A stretch of DNA of 9,158 nt, taken from the NCBI GenBank assembly GCA_946405115.1, contig CAMJGB010000070.1, positions 1 through 9,158 of the forward strand. Reading direction: 5' to 3'. The stretch's first letter is position 1; each line of letters starts with the position of its first letter. This document shows, piece after piece, positions 1 through 6,110 of the stretch. The DNA is from an uncultured Clostridia bacterium (GTDB lineage Bacteria > Bacillota > Clostridia > Saccharofermentanales > Saccharofermentanaceae). Below the pieces are notes generated by a model. That model was not told the DNA's origin. It ran no database searches and was given only the letters and a program-made list of their open reading frames with translations. The position numbers and the translations under genes were made by a program.

Positions 1-121
1 TGAACCATGAAGTTCCGCTCAAAAACTTCATAATCAGCAGCGAGAATCCGATAAACGGCACCACGATTACAAAGTGCCACAAGAATCCGCCGTATCTTTT
101 ATCAGAAATAATCTTGCCCAT
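1..121 (-). CDS. Membrane protein of unknown function, N-terminal 40 residues only
   Basis: Reading leftward from an ATG at 119-121 gives an open frame of 40 codons that runs off the left edge. It begins MGKIISDKRYGG, then has a hydrophobic segment at about residues 14-34 (aromatic and aliphatic, containing one Pro), so it is a membrane protein or a signal-anchored protein. The start is supported by a good ribosome binding site: the minus strand reads AAGGAGAG at 133-126, with the GGAG core 6 bases before the ATG. It lies 60 bases downstream of the TrmH gene on the same strand and may be read from that operon or from its own promoter (see 145-153). I do not recognise the family; the fragment is too short for a function. 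Confidence 0.7.
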   Translation of the reverse strand, partial: MGKIISDKRYGGFLWHFVIVVPFIGFSLLIMKFLSGTSWF

Positions 122-144
122 ATATCTCTCCTTAGACCTCGCCT

Positions 145-153
145 ATGATAACA
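145..153 (-). promoter_or_regulatory. Possible extended -10 promoter for the left-edge membrane protein
   Basis: The minus strand reads TGT TATCAT, a TGn extended -10 with a 5/6 hexamer, placing a start near 138 and leaving a short leader that holds the AAGGAGAG site. No convincing -35 is present. A second, perfect TATAAT (minus strand, 178-173) lies just after the TrmH stop and is an alternative. Neither is proven. Confidence 0.3.
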
Positions 154-181
154 CAAACAGGGGCAGGACAGAATTATAAGA

Positions 182-1027
182 TTACTTCATTAACTCCCAG
201 AAACTGATTGCACTTGCAGCTGCGACATTAAGAGAATCTACTCCGTGATACATGGGGATCATGACGCGGTAATCACATGCTGCAATTACTTCTTTAGGAA
301 GGCCGGTTCCTTCCGTGCCCATGATGACCGCGAGTTTCTCGTTAGCACGTATCTGCTCGTTATCAACGCTGGTCGAATCTTCCGTAAGCGCCATCGCGAC
401 AGTCTTGAATCCGTAGGACTGCAACGTTCTGATGAGCGTTATCCCCTCCGACTCCTCACGCTTTGCCTGCGTCCACGGAATCTGGAACACGGTGCCCATG
501 CTGACTCTCGCGGAACGTCTCGTAAGAGGATCTACGGAAGCATGCGTAAGCAGCACGCCGTCCATGCCGAGCGCTGCCGCACAGCGAATTATCGCACCTA
601 CGTTAGTGGGATTAACTACATCGAAAAGCACCGTCATGCGCTTCTTGTCACGGCAGAACTCTTCCACGGGAGTTTCCGTCTTTCTGCGAAGTATCATCCA
701 AAGACCTCGCACAAGAGCATAACCCGTAAGCTTGGTCACGATATCGTGCTCTGCGGTATACACGGGAAGCGAGTCGAGAACGGTTTTGCCGCAGTGCTTT
801 TCGATAGCTTCAAAAACAGGTCTTGCCTCTATCTCAAGGCGCCCCGTCTCTACAAGCATGGACACAGGCTCGTAGCCCGCTTCAAGCGCACGTAAGATTA
901 CGCTTGCACTCTCTGCGAGAAACACACCCACTTCGGGCTCGTACATTGTTCGTAACTGATTTTCCGTAAGGCGCGCGAAGACATCCAGCTCAGGCGCGTT
1001 AACATCGTTGATCTCTATTAAATTCAT
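182..1027 (-). CDS. TrmH/SpoU family RNA 2'-O-methyltransferase
   Basis: A SPOUT-class, SAM-dependent methyltransferase that by family should methylate a ribose 2'-OH in rRNA or tRNA in the cytoplasm; the exact nucleotide cannot be read from sequence. The 281 residues fit the two-domain type. Residues about 1-120 are the L30e-like RNA-binding domain and 130-281 the trefoil-knot catalytic domain. The three SpoU motifs are clear: motif 1 at 139-151 (NPTNVGAIIRCAA, with the conserved Asn and Arg), motif 2 at 234-244 (VIMGTEGTGLP) and motif 3 at 257-274 (IPMYHGVDSLNVAAASAI). The start codon overlaps the stop of the upstream small gene as ATGA (1024-1027), so translation is probably coupled. It resembles the RlmB/TsnR-like group, but without a specific match I leave the symbol empty. 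Confidence 0.93.
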   Translation of the reverse strand: MNLIEINDVNAPELDVFARLTENQLRTMYEPEVGVFLAESASVILRALEAGYEPVSMLVETGRLEIEARPVFEAIEKHCGKTVLDSLPVYTAEHDIVTKLTGYALVRGLWMILRRKTETPVEEFCRDKKRMTVLFDVVNPTNVGAIIRCAAALGMDGVLLTHASVDPLTRRSARVSMGTVFQIPWTQAKREESEGITLIRTLQSYGFKTVAMALTEDSTSVDNEQIRANEKLAVIMGTEGTGLPKEVIAACDYRVMIPMYHGVDSLNVAAASAISFWELMK

Positions 1028-1389
1028 AAACCGTTTCCGCTTAGCTTTAATGCAACAAATCCCAGAAGCAAAGTAGCGAGTATAAGTCCTATCGTGATTA
1101 TAACAACATTCCTACGAGTCTTTCTCTCGCTTTCCTTTATAGTGGTACCATATAAGTATTCACTATCCCCATCAACGAAGACGATATCCCTATGTACAAA
1201 TTTCTCGTTAACAGGAGTCAGTCCGTGTCTTCCGAAGTACTTAAGATACTCGATGACCTCCTCATTCGTAAGCGGGGTACCGTCGAGCCATACGATCTTG
1301 TCGTGATTGAGAAAAACAATTCTGTCGGGGTCCGAGCGCAGTATGATAGTTCTTCCGTCATAATTAACCGGAATGTCGTACATTGACAT
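1024..1389 (-). CDS. Small protein of unknown function with C-terminal membrane anchor
   Basis: A 121-residue protein that I do not recognise. Residues about 1-90 are soluble and rich in Asp, Val and Tyr, with short alternating segments suggesting a small beta-rich domain. A basic stretch (KESERKTRRN, about 85-94) precedes one hydrophobic helix at about 95-115 and a short tail, so it should sit in the membrane as a tail-anchored type protein with the soluble part in the cytoplasm. Two in-frame ATGs lie two codons apart (1389 and 1383); a GGGGAG site about 9 bases before the first favours MSMYD. The stop overlaps the TrmH start as ATGA, so the two form a transcription and probably translation unit. 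The coupling is the only clue to its role. Confidence 0.75.
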   Translation of the reverse strand: MSMYDIPVNYDGRTIILRSDPDRIVFLNHDKIVWLDGTPLTNEEVIEYLKYFGRHGLTPVNEKFVHRDIVFVDGDSEYLYGTTIKESERKTRRNVVIITIGLILATLLLGFVALKLSGNGL

Positions 1390-1428
1390 ACGTTGCGTCT
1401 CCCCTATAAAAAATAATTTACTTTTTGT

Positions 1429-1458
1429 ATTCTACTACAGAATACCGGAAATAGGCAA
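1429..1458 (-). promoter_or_regulatory. Candidate promoter for the small-protein/TrmH operon
   Basis: On the minus strand TTGCCT (1458-1453) is followed after 18 bases by TAGAAT (1434-1429). These match the consensus hexamers at 4/6 and 5/6. Transcription would start near 1422, giving a leader of about 33 bases containing the GGGGAG site of the gene at 1389. The -35 ends at the stop codon of the upstream M15 gene. An inverted repeat (1427-1433 with 1439-1445) overlaps the -10 and could bind a regulator. Confidence 0.4.
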
Positions 1459-1459
1459 C

Positions 1460-2404
1460 TTAACTGTACTGGAAATGCTGATAATCTCTGGGGTTATTCC
1501 AGCTTCCGCCCCACGTCCATCCGTTAGTTGTAAAGAGAAGATAAGCGTAATCGGATTCCGTTATGACATGAGGCGTATCCGAACTTCTGTTGTAGACATA
1601 ATCGGATGCATTCTCGTGCGACCAGTTAAGGCTTCCGTCCGCCTGCACACTGACGTAAGGATTCTGCTGAGGGTTGATGTCTATCGCAAGTCCGAGTGCA
1701 TGCCTCGAAAGGCTGGAGCCGCCTGTTGCAGGACGATAGCAGAAGCAGCTCGTGTTGTTGTGCTCGATGGAATTCGTATCTGAATCAGTGCCGTTACCAA
1801 CCCAGTAAGTCTCGATAAGATACATGGAATATATCTGGTATCTAGTCGCACACATCGACTGGAAGATATCGCATACCTGAGTTGCTACCGAAGCATTAAC
1901 GATCATCTCGCCTACCTGATAGTTGCCGTCGAAGTTAACGTGCAGCATCTTAAGATAACGAAGGTCTGAAAGTGCGATGTCGTTGTTATCGACGTAAGAG
2001 TAACCGTATATCCTCTGATATACCTCATCGCCTTCTTCGATCTCGCTTATCGTGAAGTACTGACCGAGATTTTCGATGTCTATAAGAGTGGAGTCAATAA
2101 CAGTTCCTGCCTCCATATCCGCGATCGAAGTCAGGCACTCGGGTCCCGGCGTCGGCGAAGGCGTGGGACTTGATGAAGGTGTCGGCGTATTCGAAGGAAC
2201 TGTCGTCTCCGTCACTAAAGAGGAAGTCTCCGCCGGAGCAGCAGTAACCGAAGTCTCTTCCAAGCTTTCTGAAGTTTCCGCGGGCCTGTTTATTATCGCC
2301 ACTGCAAGTGCGATGCACAAAGCAAGCGCCGCGCCTCCGATTGAAGCCGCGATGATTATCTTCCTGCGTCGTCTTCTTTGTTGTCCTATGCTTTTATGCT
2401 TCAT
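1460..2404 (-). CDS. Membrane-anchored M15-family peptidoglycan peptidase (D-Ala-D-Ala carboxypeptidase / CwlK-like)
   Basis: A zinc peptidase expected to cut peptide bonds in peptidoglycan stem peptides outside the cell. The 314 residues start with a very basic N-terminus (five Arg in a row), then a signal-anchor helix at about 16-38. A Ser/Thr/Pro-rich linker at about 42-88, ending in TP/SP repeats, spans the wall. The catalytic domain follows. The M15 motif SxHxxGxAxD is intact at 233-242 (SRHALGLAID; zinc ligands H235 and D242), and the C-terminal WGGSW...DYQHF at 298-311 gives the third ligand H310 and the catalytic acid D307. This end pattern resembles the M15_4 group. Its start overlaps the last 11 bases of fdhD, so the two are co-transcribed; a GGGGAT site lies upstream of the ATG. 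Carboxypeptidase versus endopeptidase activity cannot be told from sequence. Confidence 0.9.
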   Translation of the reverse strand: MKHKSIGQQRRRRRKIIIAASIGGAALALCIALAVAIINRPAETSESLEETSVTAAPAETSSLVTETTVPSNTPTPSSSPTPSPTPGPECLTSIADMEAGTVIDSTLIDIENLGQYFTISEIEEGDEVYQRIYGYSYVDNNDIALSDLRYLKMLHVNFDGNYQVGEMIVNASVATQVCDIFQSMCATRYQIYSMYLIETYWVGNGTDSDTNSIEHNNTSCFCYRPATGGSSLSRHALGLAIDINPQQNPYVSVQADGSLNWSHENASDYVYNRSSDTPHVITESDYAYLLFTTNGWTWGGSWNNPRDYQHFQYS

Positions 2405-3215
2405 CGCTTATATCCCCGCTGTAGATATTAAGGTGATCATTTCTTACGCTTCCGATGAGCGTGAGGTTATACGACTTTGCAAATTCAGCTCCCTCTACTG
2501 AAGGCTGCTGTCTTGAGATAAGAACCGGAACCGAAGCACGGACCACCTTCCTTACCATATCTGTCGGCATGCGGCCTGTAGTAAATAGAGCAACCGTCAT
2601 GGGGTCGATATCATTCATGTAGATGAACCCCACCGCCTTATCAATCGCATTATGTCTTCCGATATCTTCTGCTTCGAAGATGATCTCTCCGTCCTTAATT
2701 ACGAAGCACGAATGCGACGAACGAGTGAGCTTATGAAGAGGCGTGTCTTCACTAAGCTTCGCATTAACAACCGAAGCCAAGGTCTTTACCTCAGCCAAAG
2801 TAATCTTATGTTCAGGGATGACTTCATACTTATCGCCGCCCTTGTTCGCGCGAAGAAGTGTTGCATTATCGGTGCAGCAGGTAGGAACCATATCATCTGC
2901 CTCCGAGAGACTCTCGAAGACTTCAGGATCAGCATAGATCATCGCTTTGTTGTTACGCGCGTATATGTGAATCGAATCTATACTCTCAGGTCTGATCCCG
3001 CTCTCCGTAAGAAGCCTTCCCACGATAAGCTCCGGCAGGAAAGCCGGAGTACATACGATCTTACTTGCAAGACGGTCGTTGATGTAAATGTAGAAAAGGT
3101 ATTCGCTAATAAGATTCGTTTCTTCTGAAGACACACTAAGATCATCGAGGCTCACCCCCGTTGACTGAAACTTTGCCGCTTGAATTATGTTTCCCTTGTG
3201 AGTAACGATATCCAT
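2394..3215 (-). CDS. fdhD: FdhD-type formate dehydrogenase accessory sulfurtransferase, divergent
   Basis: FdhD passes sulfur from a cysteine desulfurase (IscS in E. coli) to the molybdenum cofactor before it is inserted into formate dehydrogenase. The 273 residues match the family length. Diagnostic segments are SSHSCFVIKDG (166-176), EDIGRHNAIDKAVG (183-196), TTGRMPTDMVRKV (212-224) and the C-terminal LTLIGSVRNDHLNIYSG (251-267). The usual CxxC loop appears as adjacent Cys113-Cys114 (PTCCTDN), and another Cys lies at 170. No formate dehydrogenase gene is in the window, so its client must be elsewhere. It overlaps the downstream M15 peptidase by 11 bases. No Shine-Dalgarno site precedes the ATG; instead a -10 box ends 6 bases upstream, suggesting a leaderless message. 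Family assignment is firm; activity with the altered Cys loop is not. Confidence 0.88.
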   Translation of the reverse strand: MDIVTHKGNIIQAAKFQSTGVSLDDLSVSSEETNLISEYLFYIYINDRLASKIVCTPAFLPELIVGRLLTESGIRPESIDSIHIYARNNKAMIYADPEVFESLSEADDMVPTCCTDNATLLRANKGGDKYEVIPEHKITLAEVKTLASVVNAKLSEDTPLHKLTRSSHSCFVIKDGEIIFEAEDIGRHNAIDKAVGFIYMNDIDPMTVALFTTGRMPTDMVRKVVRASVPVLISRQQPSVEGAEFAKSYNLTLIGSVRNDHLNIYSGDISDEA

Positions 3216-3221
3216 GGAACA

Positions 3222-3251
3222 AGTATAACAAATGTCACCGTCTCTTGATAA
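3222..3251 (-). promoter_or_regulatory. Promoter of fdhD (extended -10), leaderless geometry
   Basis: On the minus strand TTATCA (3251-3246, 4/6) is followed after 18 bases by TATACT (3227-3222, 5/6), preceded by TGT, making an extended -10. The expected start is the A of the fdhD ATG at 3215. Its -35 overlaps almost fully with that of the divergent promoter, so polymerase should occupy only one side at a time. Confidence 0.6.
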
Positions 3252-3274
3252 TTAATATATACACGCATTATAAT
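3245..3274 (+). promoter_or_regulatory. Promoter of the GT-C glycosyltransferase gene
   Basis: TTGATA (3245-3250, 5/6) is followed after 18 bases by a perfect TATAAT (3269-3274). Transcription should begin near 3280-3281, leaving a leader of only about 14 bases that starts at the ribosome binding site. The -10 contains the first in-frame ATG (3273), which therefore cannot be the translation start from this promoter. Confidence 0.68.
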
Positions 3275-3279
3275 GGCGC

Positions 3280-3286
3280 AGGAGGT
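3280..3286 (+). promoter_or_regulatory. Ribosome binding site that selects the TTG start at 3294
   Basis: AGGAGGT is followed by 7 bases and an in-frame TTG (3294-3296). This near-perfect site lies downstream of the upstream ATG at 3273, so it can only serve the TTG. Confidence 0.8.
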
Positions 3287-3293
3287 GCTTGGC

Positions 3294-5237
3294 TTGAAAG
3301 ATTCAATCAAAAAGAATTCCACATTGTTGGCAACGATAGCGCTTCTGGCGTTCATCTGGCTTGGGTTAAGTTTTGTTGCCCCGAAGATGTCGCTTTTTTG
3401 TTTTCCTGACATCAACATTCCTGCTGATTCCACTTATGTAGATCTCGAAGAAGGTGCCGTTTATGAGCAGTCCTTCCCCATGCCCTACGATGTTATTTCG
3501 AAGGTAAGCGTCGATCTTACATGGGACGAGACTCATGGCAACATTGTCGTGCCCTTTGACGGAAGGATTGAGCTTCTGGATTCTAACGGCAACATCATTG
3601 CCGGTAAGATCGTAACTTCAATCTACGACGCAGAACTTAATACTAGAATGGCTTCGGTAAATCAAGATGAGACATACACCGTAAGATTTACCGTTAACAG
3701 CATCGACGCACCCGAAGGCGCTGCCGTACCCGAGATCAATGCCGACGGTTCTTCTCCGGCTTACACGATCTATGGCCGCTATAACGGCGCTCCTGCAAGA
3801 AGCTTCTTCCATATCATGTACCTGGTTCTTGCTGCGATCATCGTGCTTTACGTTTACTCTCTTAACAGCAAGTCGGAAGAGCTTAGAAGAACCTCCGAAA
3901 AGCTGCTTCTCTGGGGCATCTGCCTTGTATGCATCCTGCTTCTCGGGCAGAGCATCGACATGGAGATGGTCGCAAGAGGTTCCCTTAAGATCATTGAAGC
4001 ATTAAAGTCAGGTCAGTTCTTCTCCTACTACAACTACTCTTACGACAGCGCATTGGAATACGGCGTAACTCAGGTCTACATGGGTTATAACTATGACTTC
4101 TTCCTCATGCTGCCGATGGTTATCCTGATATTCCCCGTGTCTTTCTTCATGAATTCGGGAATGCCTTACTGGCAAGGATATAACGGAATCATCATCGGTC
4201 TTTCCATCGTTGTATTCGTACTCATCCTGGTATGCGAGAAGATCATCGTAAAGATTTGTAAGGCATGCGGTATGCCAAAGGAATATGAGGAGACGGTACG
4301 TAAGTTTTTCCTGTTCTCTCCTTTCCTTCTTACGGCTTCGATCATGTTCGGACAGATCGACATGATCTACGTTCTTGTAATCGCGATCGCACTAGTCTTC
4401 TACATCAAGGGCAGCCTTAAGACATTCACAATCCTTATGTCGCTTGCAGTAGCAATGAAATCGCTCCCCCTTATGATATTCATCCCCCTCATCATACTTG
4501 TAAGAAAGAACGTAATGCACATCATGGGATACCTTGCAGGCGTGCTCGCATTCCCTGCGGTAAGTGCTGTGCTTTTCGAAAGGGGCGCAGGCTACGATGC
4601 CATAATGAATATCGTAAATTCCGAGTTCGGATTCGGAAGGCTTCTGTTCGAGAGAACCCTCGACGGTGCAAATGCTCTGTTCCCGTTGTTCTATGTATTT
4701 ATCTGCGTATACGCATATGCGCATAAGTGTGAGGGCGATTCCAAGAAGGAACTTCTCAAGACTTCGATGCTTATCATCTTCATGACGTATGCTTCGTTCA
4801 CGGCATTCACGGTATGGCATCTGCAGTGGCTCATCCCGCTCATCTTCGCACTCGCATTTCTCATTCCGATGTATTCCAAGAACAGAACCGTTCTTGCTGT
4901 CGGCATCGTCATGGAAATGCTCCTTATCCTGTGTGTCATAGGTGATGATCAGGTCGCAACTTACGAGATCAATTTCCTTATGCCGGTATTCACGGATCAT
5001 GACTACCACGGCATCTTCGTATCCGAGATACTTAAGAACATAAGCCCGTATGCATACACTGCAGTAAGGTCGCTTCTTACAGCCTCCCTCGCTGCGCTCA
5101 CATACCTTTTTATCAAGCAGGAAACAACTGTCGAAGATAAGGACATGACGTTCGTTAAGCGCGCCGCCTGCCTTAGAATCTTCGCACTTTATGCAGTGGT
5201 CATTTTCTTCATCTGGTGCTACTGCTTTGTAGGCTGA
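3294..5237 (+). CDS. Polytopic GT-C-type glycosyltransferase (Gpi18/GT87-like mannosyltransferase family)
   Basis: A large membrane protein likely to transfer a sugar from a polyprenyl-phosphate donor on the outer face of the membrane. I place the start at TTG 3294 (647 residues) because AGGAGGT lies 7 bases before it and the upstream ATG lies inside the -10 box. From that start: a first membrane helix at about 10-31, then an external domain of about 140 residues (33-172) rich in beta-type sequence, then about a dozen helices from 173 to the C-terminus. The best family mark is FGQIDMIYVLVIAIALVFY at about 352-370, followed by a helix ending MKSLPLMIFIPLII. This matches the 'GQxD' region followed by a 'K..P' helix that is typical of bacterial Gpi18-like GT-C proteins. 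A WHLQW before a late helix fits the family's late conserved region. The sugar and acceptor are unknown. Its GT2 partner may be the gene at 7277. Confidence 0.75.
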   Translation: MKDSIKKNSTLLATIALLAFIWLGLSFVAPKMSLFCFPDINIPADSTYVDLEEGAVYEQSFPMPYDVISKVSVDLTWDETHGNIVVPFDGRIELLDSNGNIIAGKIVTSIYDAELNTRMASVNQDETYTVRFTVNSIDAPEGAAVPEINADGSSPAYTIYGRYNGAPARSFFHIMYLVLAAIIVLYVYSLNSKSEELRRTSEKLLLWGICLVCILLLGQSIDMEMVARGSLKIIEALKSGQFFSYYNYSYDSALEYGVTQVYMGYNYDFFLMLPMVILIFPVSFFMNSGMPYWQGYNGIIIGLSIVVFVLILVCEKIIVKICKACGMPKEYEETVRKFFLFSPFLLTASIMFGQIDMIYVLVIAIALVFYIKGSLKTFTILMSLAVAMKSLPLMIFIPLIILVRKNVMHIMGYLAGVLAFPAVSAVLFERGAGYDAIMNIVNSEFGFGRLLFERTLDGANALFPLFYVFICVYAYAHKCEGDSKKELLKTSMLIIFMTYASFTAFTVWHLQWLIPLIFALAFLIPMYSKNRTVLAVGIVMEMLLILCVIGDDQVATYEINFLMPVFTDHDYHGIFVSEILKNISPYAYTAVRSLLTASLAALTYLFIKQETTVEDKDMTFVKRAACLRIFALYAVVIFFIWCYCFVG

Positions 5238-5286
5238 TAAGAATCATTCAACTCCACGGTTTACTCTAATAAGTTGTAGTTTATTG

Positions 5287-5309
5287 GATTACTCCCGTAT
5301 GTAGTAATC
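5287..5309. repeat. Inverted repeat in the XRE gene upstream region, possible operator
   Basis: GATTACT (5287-5293) and AGTAATC (5303-5309) are perfect 7-base inverted arms around 9 bases. A second small palindrome, AAACT-tc-AGTTT, follows at 5312-5323. Both lie upstream of a possible -10 TATTAT (5327-5332), which has no good -35. Small XRE regulators often bind such sites next to their own gene, so autoregulation is a reasonable inference. The rest of the 115-base gap after the GT-C gene shows no terminator. Confidence 0.4.
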
Positions 5310-5352
5310 GTAAACTTCAGTTTGTTTATTATTTGAATATAGGGGAATTCAA

Positions 5353-5682
5353 ATGCTTAACAATCTGAAACTACTTAGAGAATCCAAAGGATACACCCAG
5401 CAGCAGTTGGCTGAGATGATCGGTGTGTCACAGCAGGCAATAGCAAAGTATGAGACTCAGAAACATGAGCCTGATATCAATTCACTTAAGAGGCTTGCGG
5501 ATATATTCGAAGTAAGTGTGGATTATCTTGTCGGCCACCAGGCCTTGGGTGAAGATCCCAACTATGCGATAAGCGAGAGTGAATATCTCCTCATAGAGAA
5601 TTACCGTAAACTCGATTCGACCACAAGAAGCGGAGTTGAACGAATCATAAGCCAGCTCGCGCAGAAGAAGAATCACTTATGA
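5353..5682 (+). CDS. XRE-family (Cro/CI-type) helix-turn-helix transcriptional regulator
   Basis: A cytoplasmic DNA-binding protein of 109 residues. The helix-turn-helix domain is at about 5-60: LRESKGYTQQQLAEMIGVS, then QQAIAKYETQKHEPD, then LKRLADIFEVSVDYLVG, the standard XRE pattern with the Q/Y/E positions in place. The C-terminal part (about 75-109) is a short helix pair (SEYLLIENYRKLDSTTR...) often seen in Firmicute XRE proteins and probably used for dimer contact. There is no peptidase or ligand domain. An AGGGG site lies 7 bases before the ATG. The stop overlaps the flavodoxin start as ATGA, so the regulator and the flavodoxin are coupled. The inverted repeats just upstream are candidate binding sites. 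Its signal is unknown. Confidence 0.92.
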   Translation: MLNNLKLLRESKGYTQQQLAEMIGVSQQAIAKYETQKHEPDINSLKRLADIFEVSVDYLVGHQALGEDPNYAISESEYLLIENYRKLDSTTRSGVERIISQLAQKKNHL

Positions 5683-6110
5683 GTGCCGACGCCTTGCTTG
5701 TCTACTATTCAGGATCGGGCAAGACCCGCGAGATAGCAAGGCTCATAGAGCGCGTGACTGACTGCGATGTCGAAGAGATAAAGACCGTACTTCCATACGA
5801 TAACGATCCTGATAAGATCGGAAAGAGCCTATACCGTCCGGAGCTTGTGCCGTTCGAACATAACATCGAAGATTACGGCATCGTGATAATCGGATCACCC
5901 GTATGGAACAACGACATTCCTGCCCCCGTTCTCGCATTTCTGGAATCACGTGACTGGAAGGGCGTTAAGGTCTTCCCCTTCTTTAGTACCGGCGGCATAT
6001 TTACGACACCTTATTCGATTATTCTGAACATATGTAAAGGGGCTTCTGTATCAGAGCCCCTTTACGTGATTTATGATAAGAACGGAAGGTATGTAAGGAT
6101 CCAAGAGTGA
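5679..6110 (+). CDS. Small flavodoxin-like FMN protein
   Basis: A 143-residue flavodoxin-fold protein, likely an FMN-binding electron carrier or small NAD(P)H-linked reductase of the flavodoxin_4 type. The phosphate-binding loop is at 9-16 (YYSGSGKT, fitting T/S-x-T/S-G-x-T), with helix REIARLIE after it. The second FMN-contact loop is GSPVWNNDIPAPV at 72-84, and FFSTGG at 101-106 is the usual third loop. It is on the short side; the C-terminus after residue 120 is brief. Translation is coupled to the XRE gene by an ATGA overlap, which links this redox protein to that regulator. A strong hairpin is encoded within residues 119-129 (see 6034-6065). Confidence 0.9.
   Translation: MSADALLVYYSGSGKTREIARLIERVTDCDVEEIKTVLPYDNDPDKIGKSLYRPELVPFEHNIEDYGIVIIGSPVWNNDIPAPVLAFLESRDWKGVKVFPFFSTGGIFTTPYSIILNICKGASVSEPLYVIYDKNGRYVRIQE
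6034..6065 (+). other. Strong intragenic hairpin near the 3' end of the flavodoxin gene
   Basis: GTAAAGGGGCT (6034-6044) pairs with AGCCCCTTTAC (6055-6065) perfectly over 11 bases. After one bulged T, CTG pairs with CAG around a 3-base loop. It resembles an intrinsic terminator stem but lies in frame inside the gene about 45 bases before its stop, and it is followed by only three T's that belong to the stem. It could slow or attenuate transcription, or shield the mRNA 3' end. Confidence 0.55.

Noticed and set aside
245..895. A 216-codon open frame on the plus strand.
   Set aside because: It is fully antisense to the TrmH gene, which has all SpoU motifs; the plus-strand product is rich in Arg and His with no family signature and no ribosome binding site.
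1427..1445. GTATTCT/AGAATAC hairpin after the M15 gene considered as its terminator.
   Set aside because: On the minus strand the stem is followed by AAAAAG, not a T-run, so it does not fit an intrinsic terminator; it overlaps a promoter -10 instead.
2140..2200. Short GC-rich repetitive stretch that could be a DNA repeat or regulatory array.
   Set aside because: It encodes the TP/SP-rich linker of the M15 peptidase and is explained by that low-complexity protein segment.
4392..5009. A 205-codon open frame on the minus strand.
   Set aside because: It is antisense to membrane helices of the GT-C gene; its charged, low-complexity product is what complements of hydrophobic codons produce.
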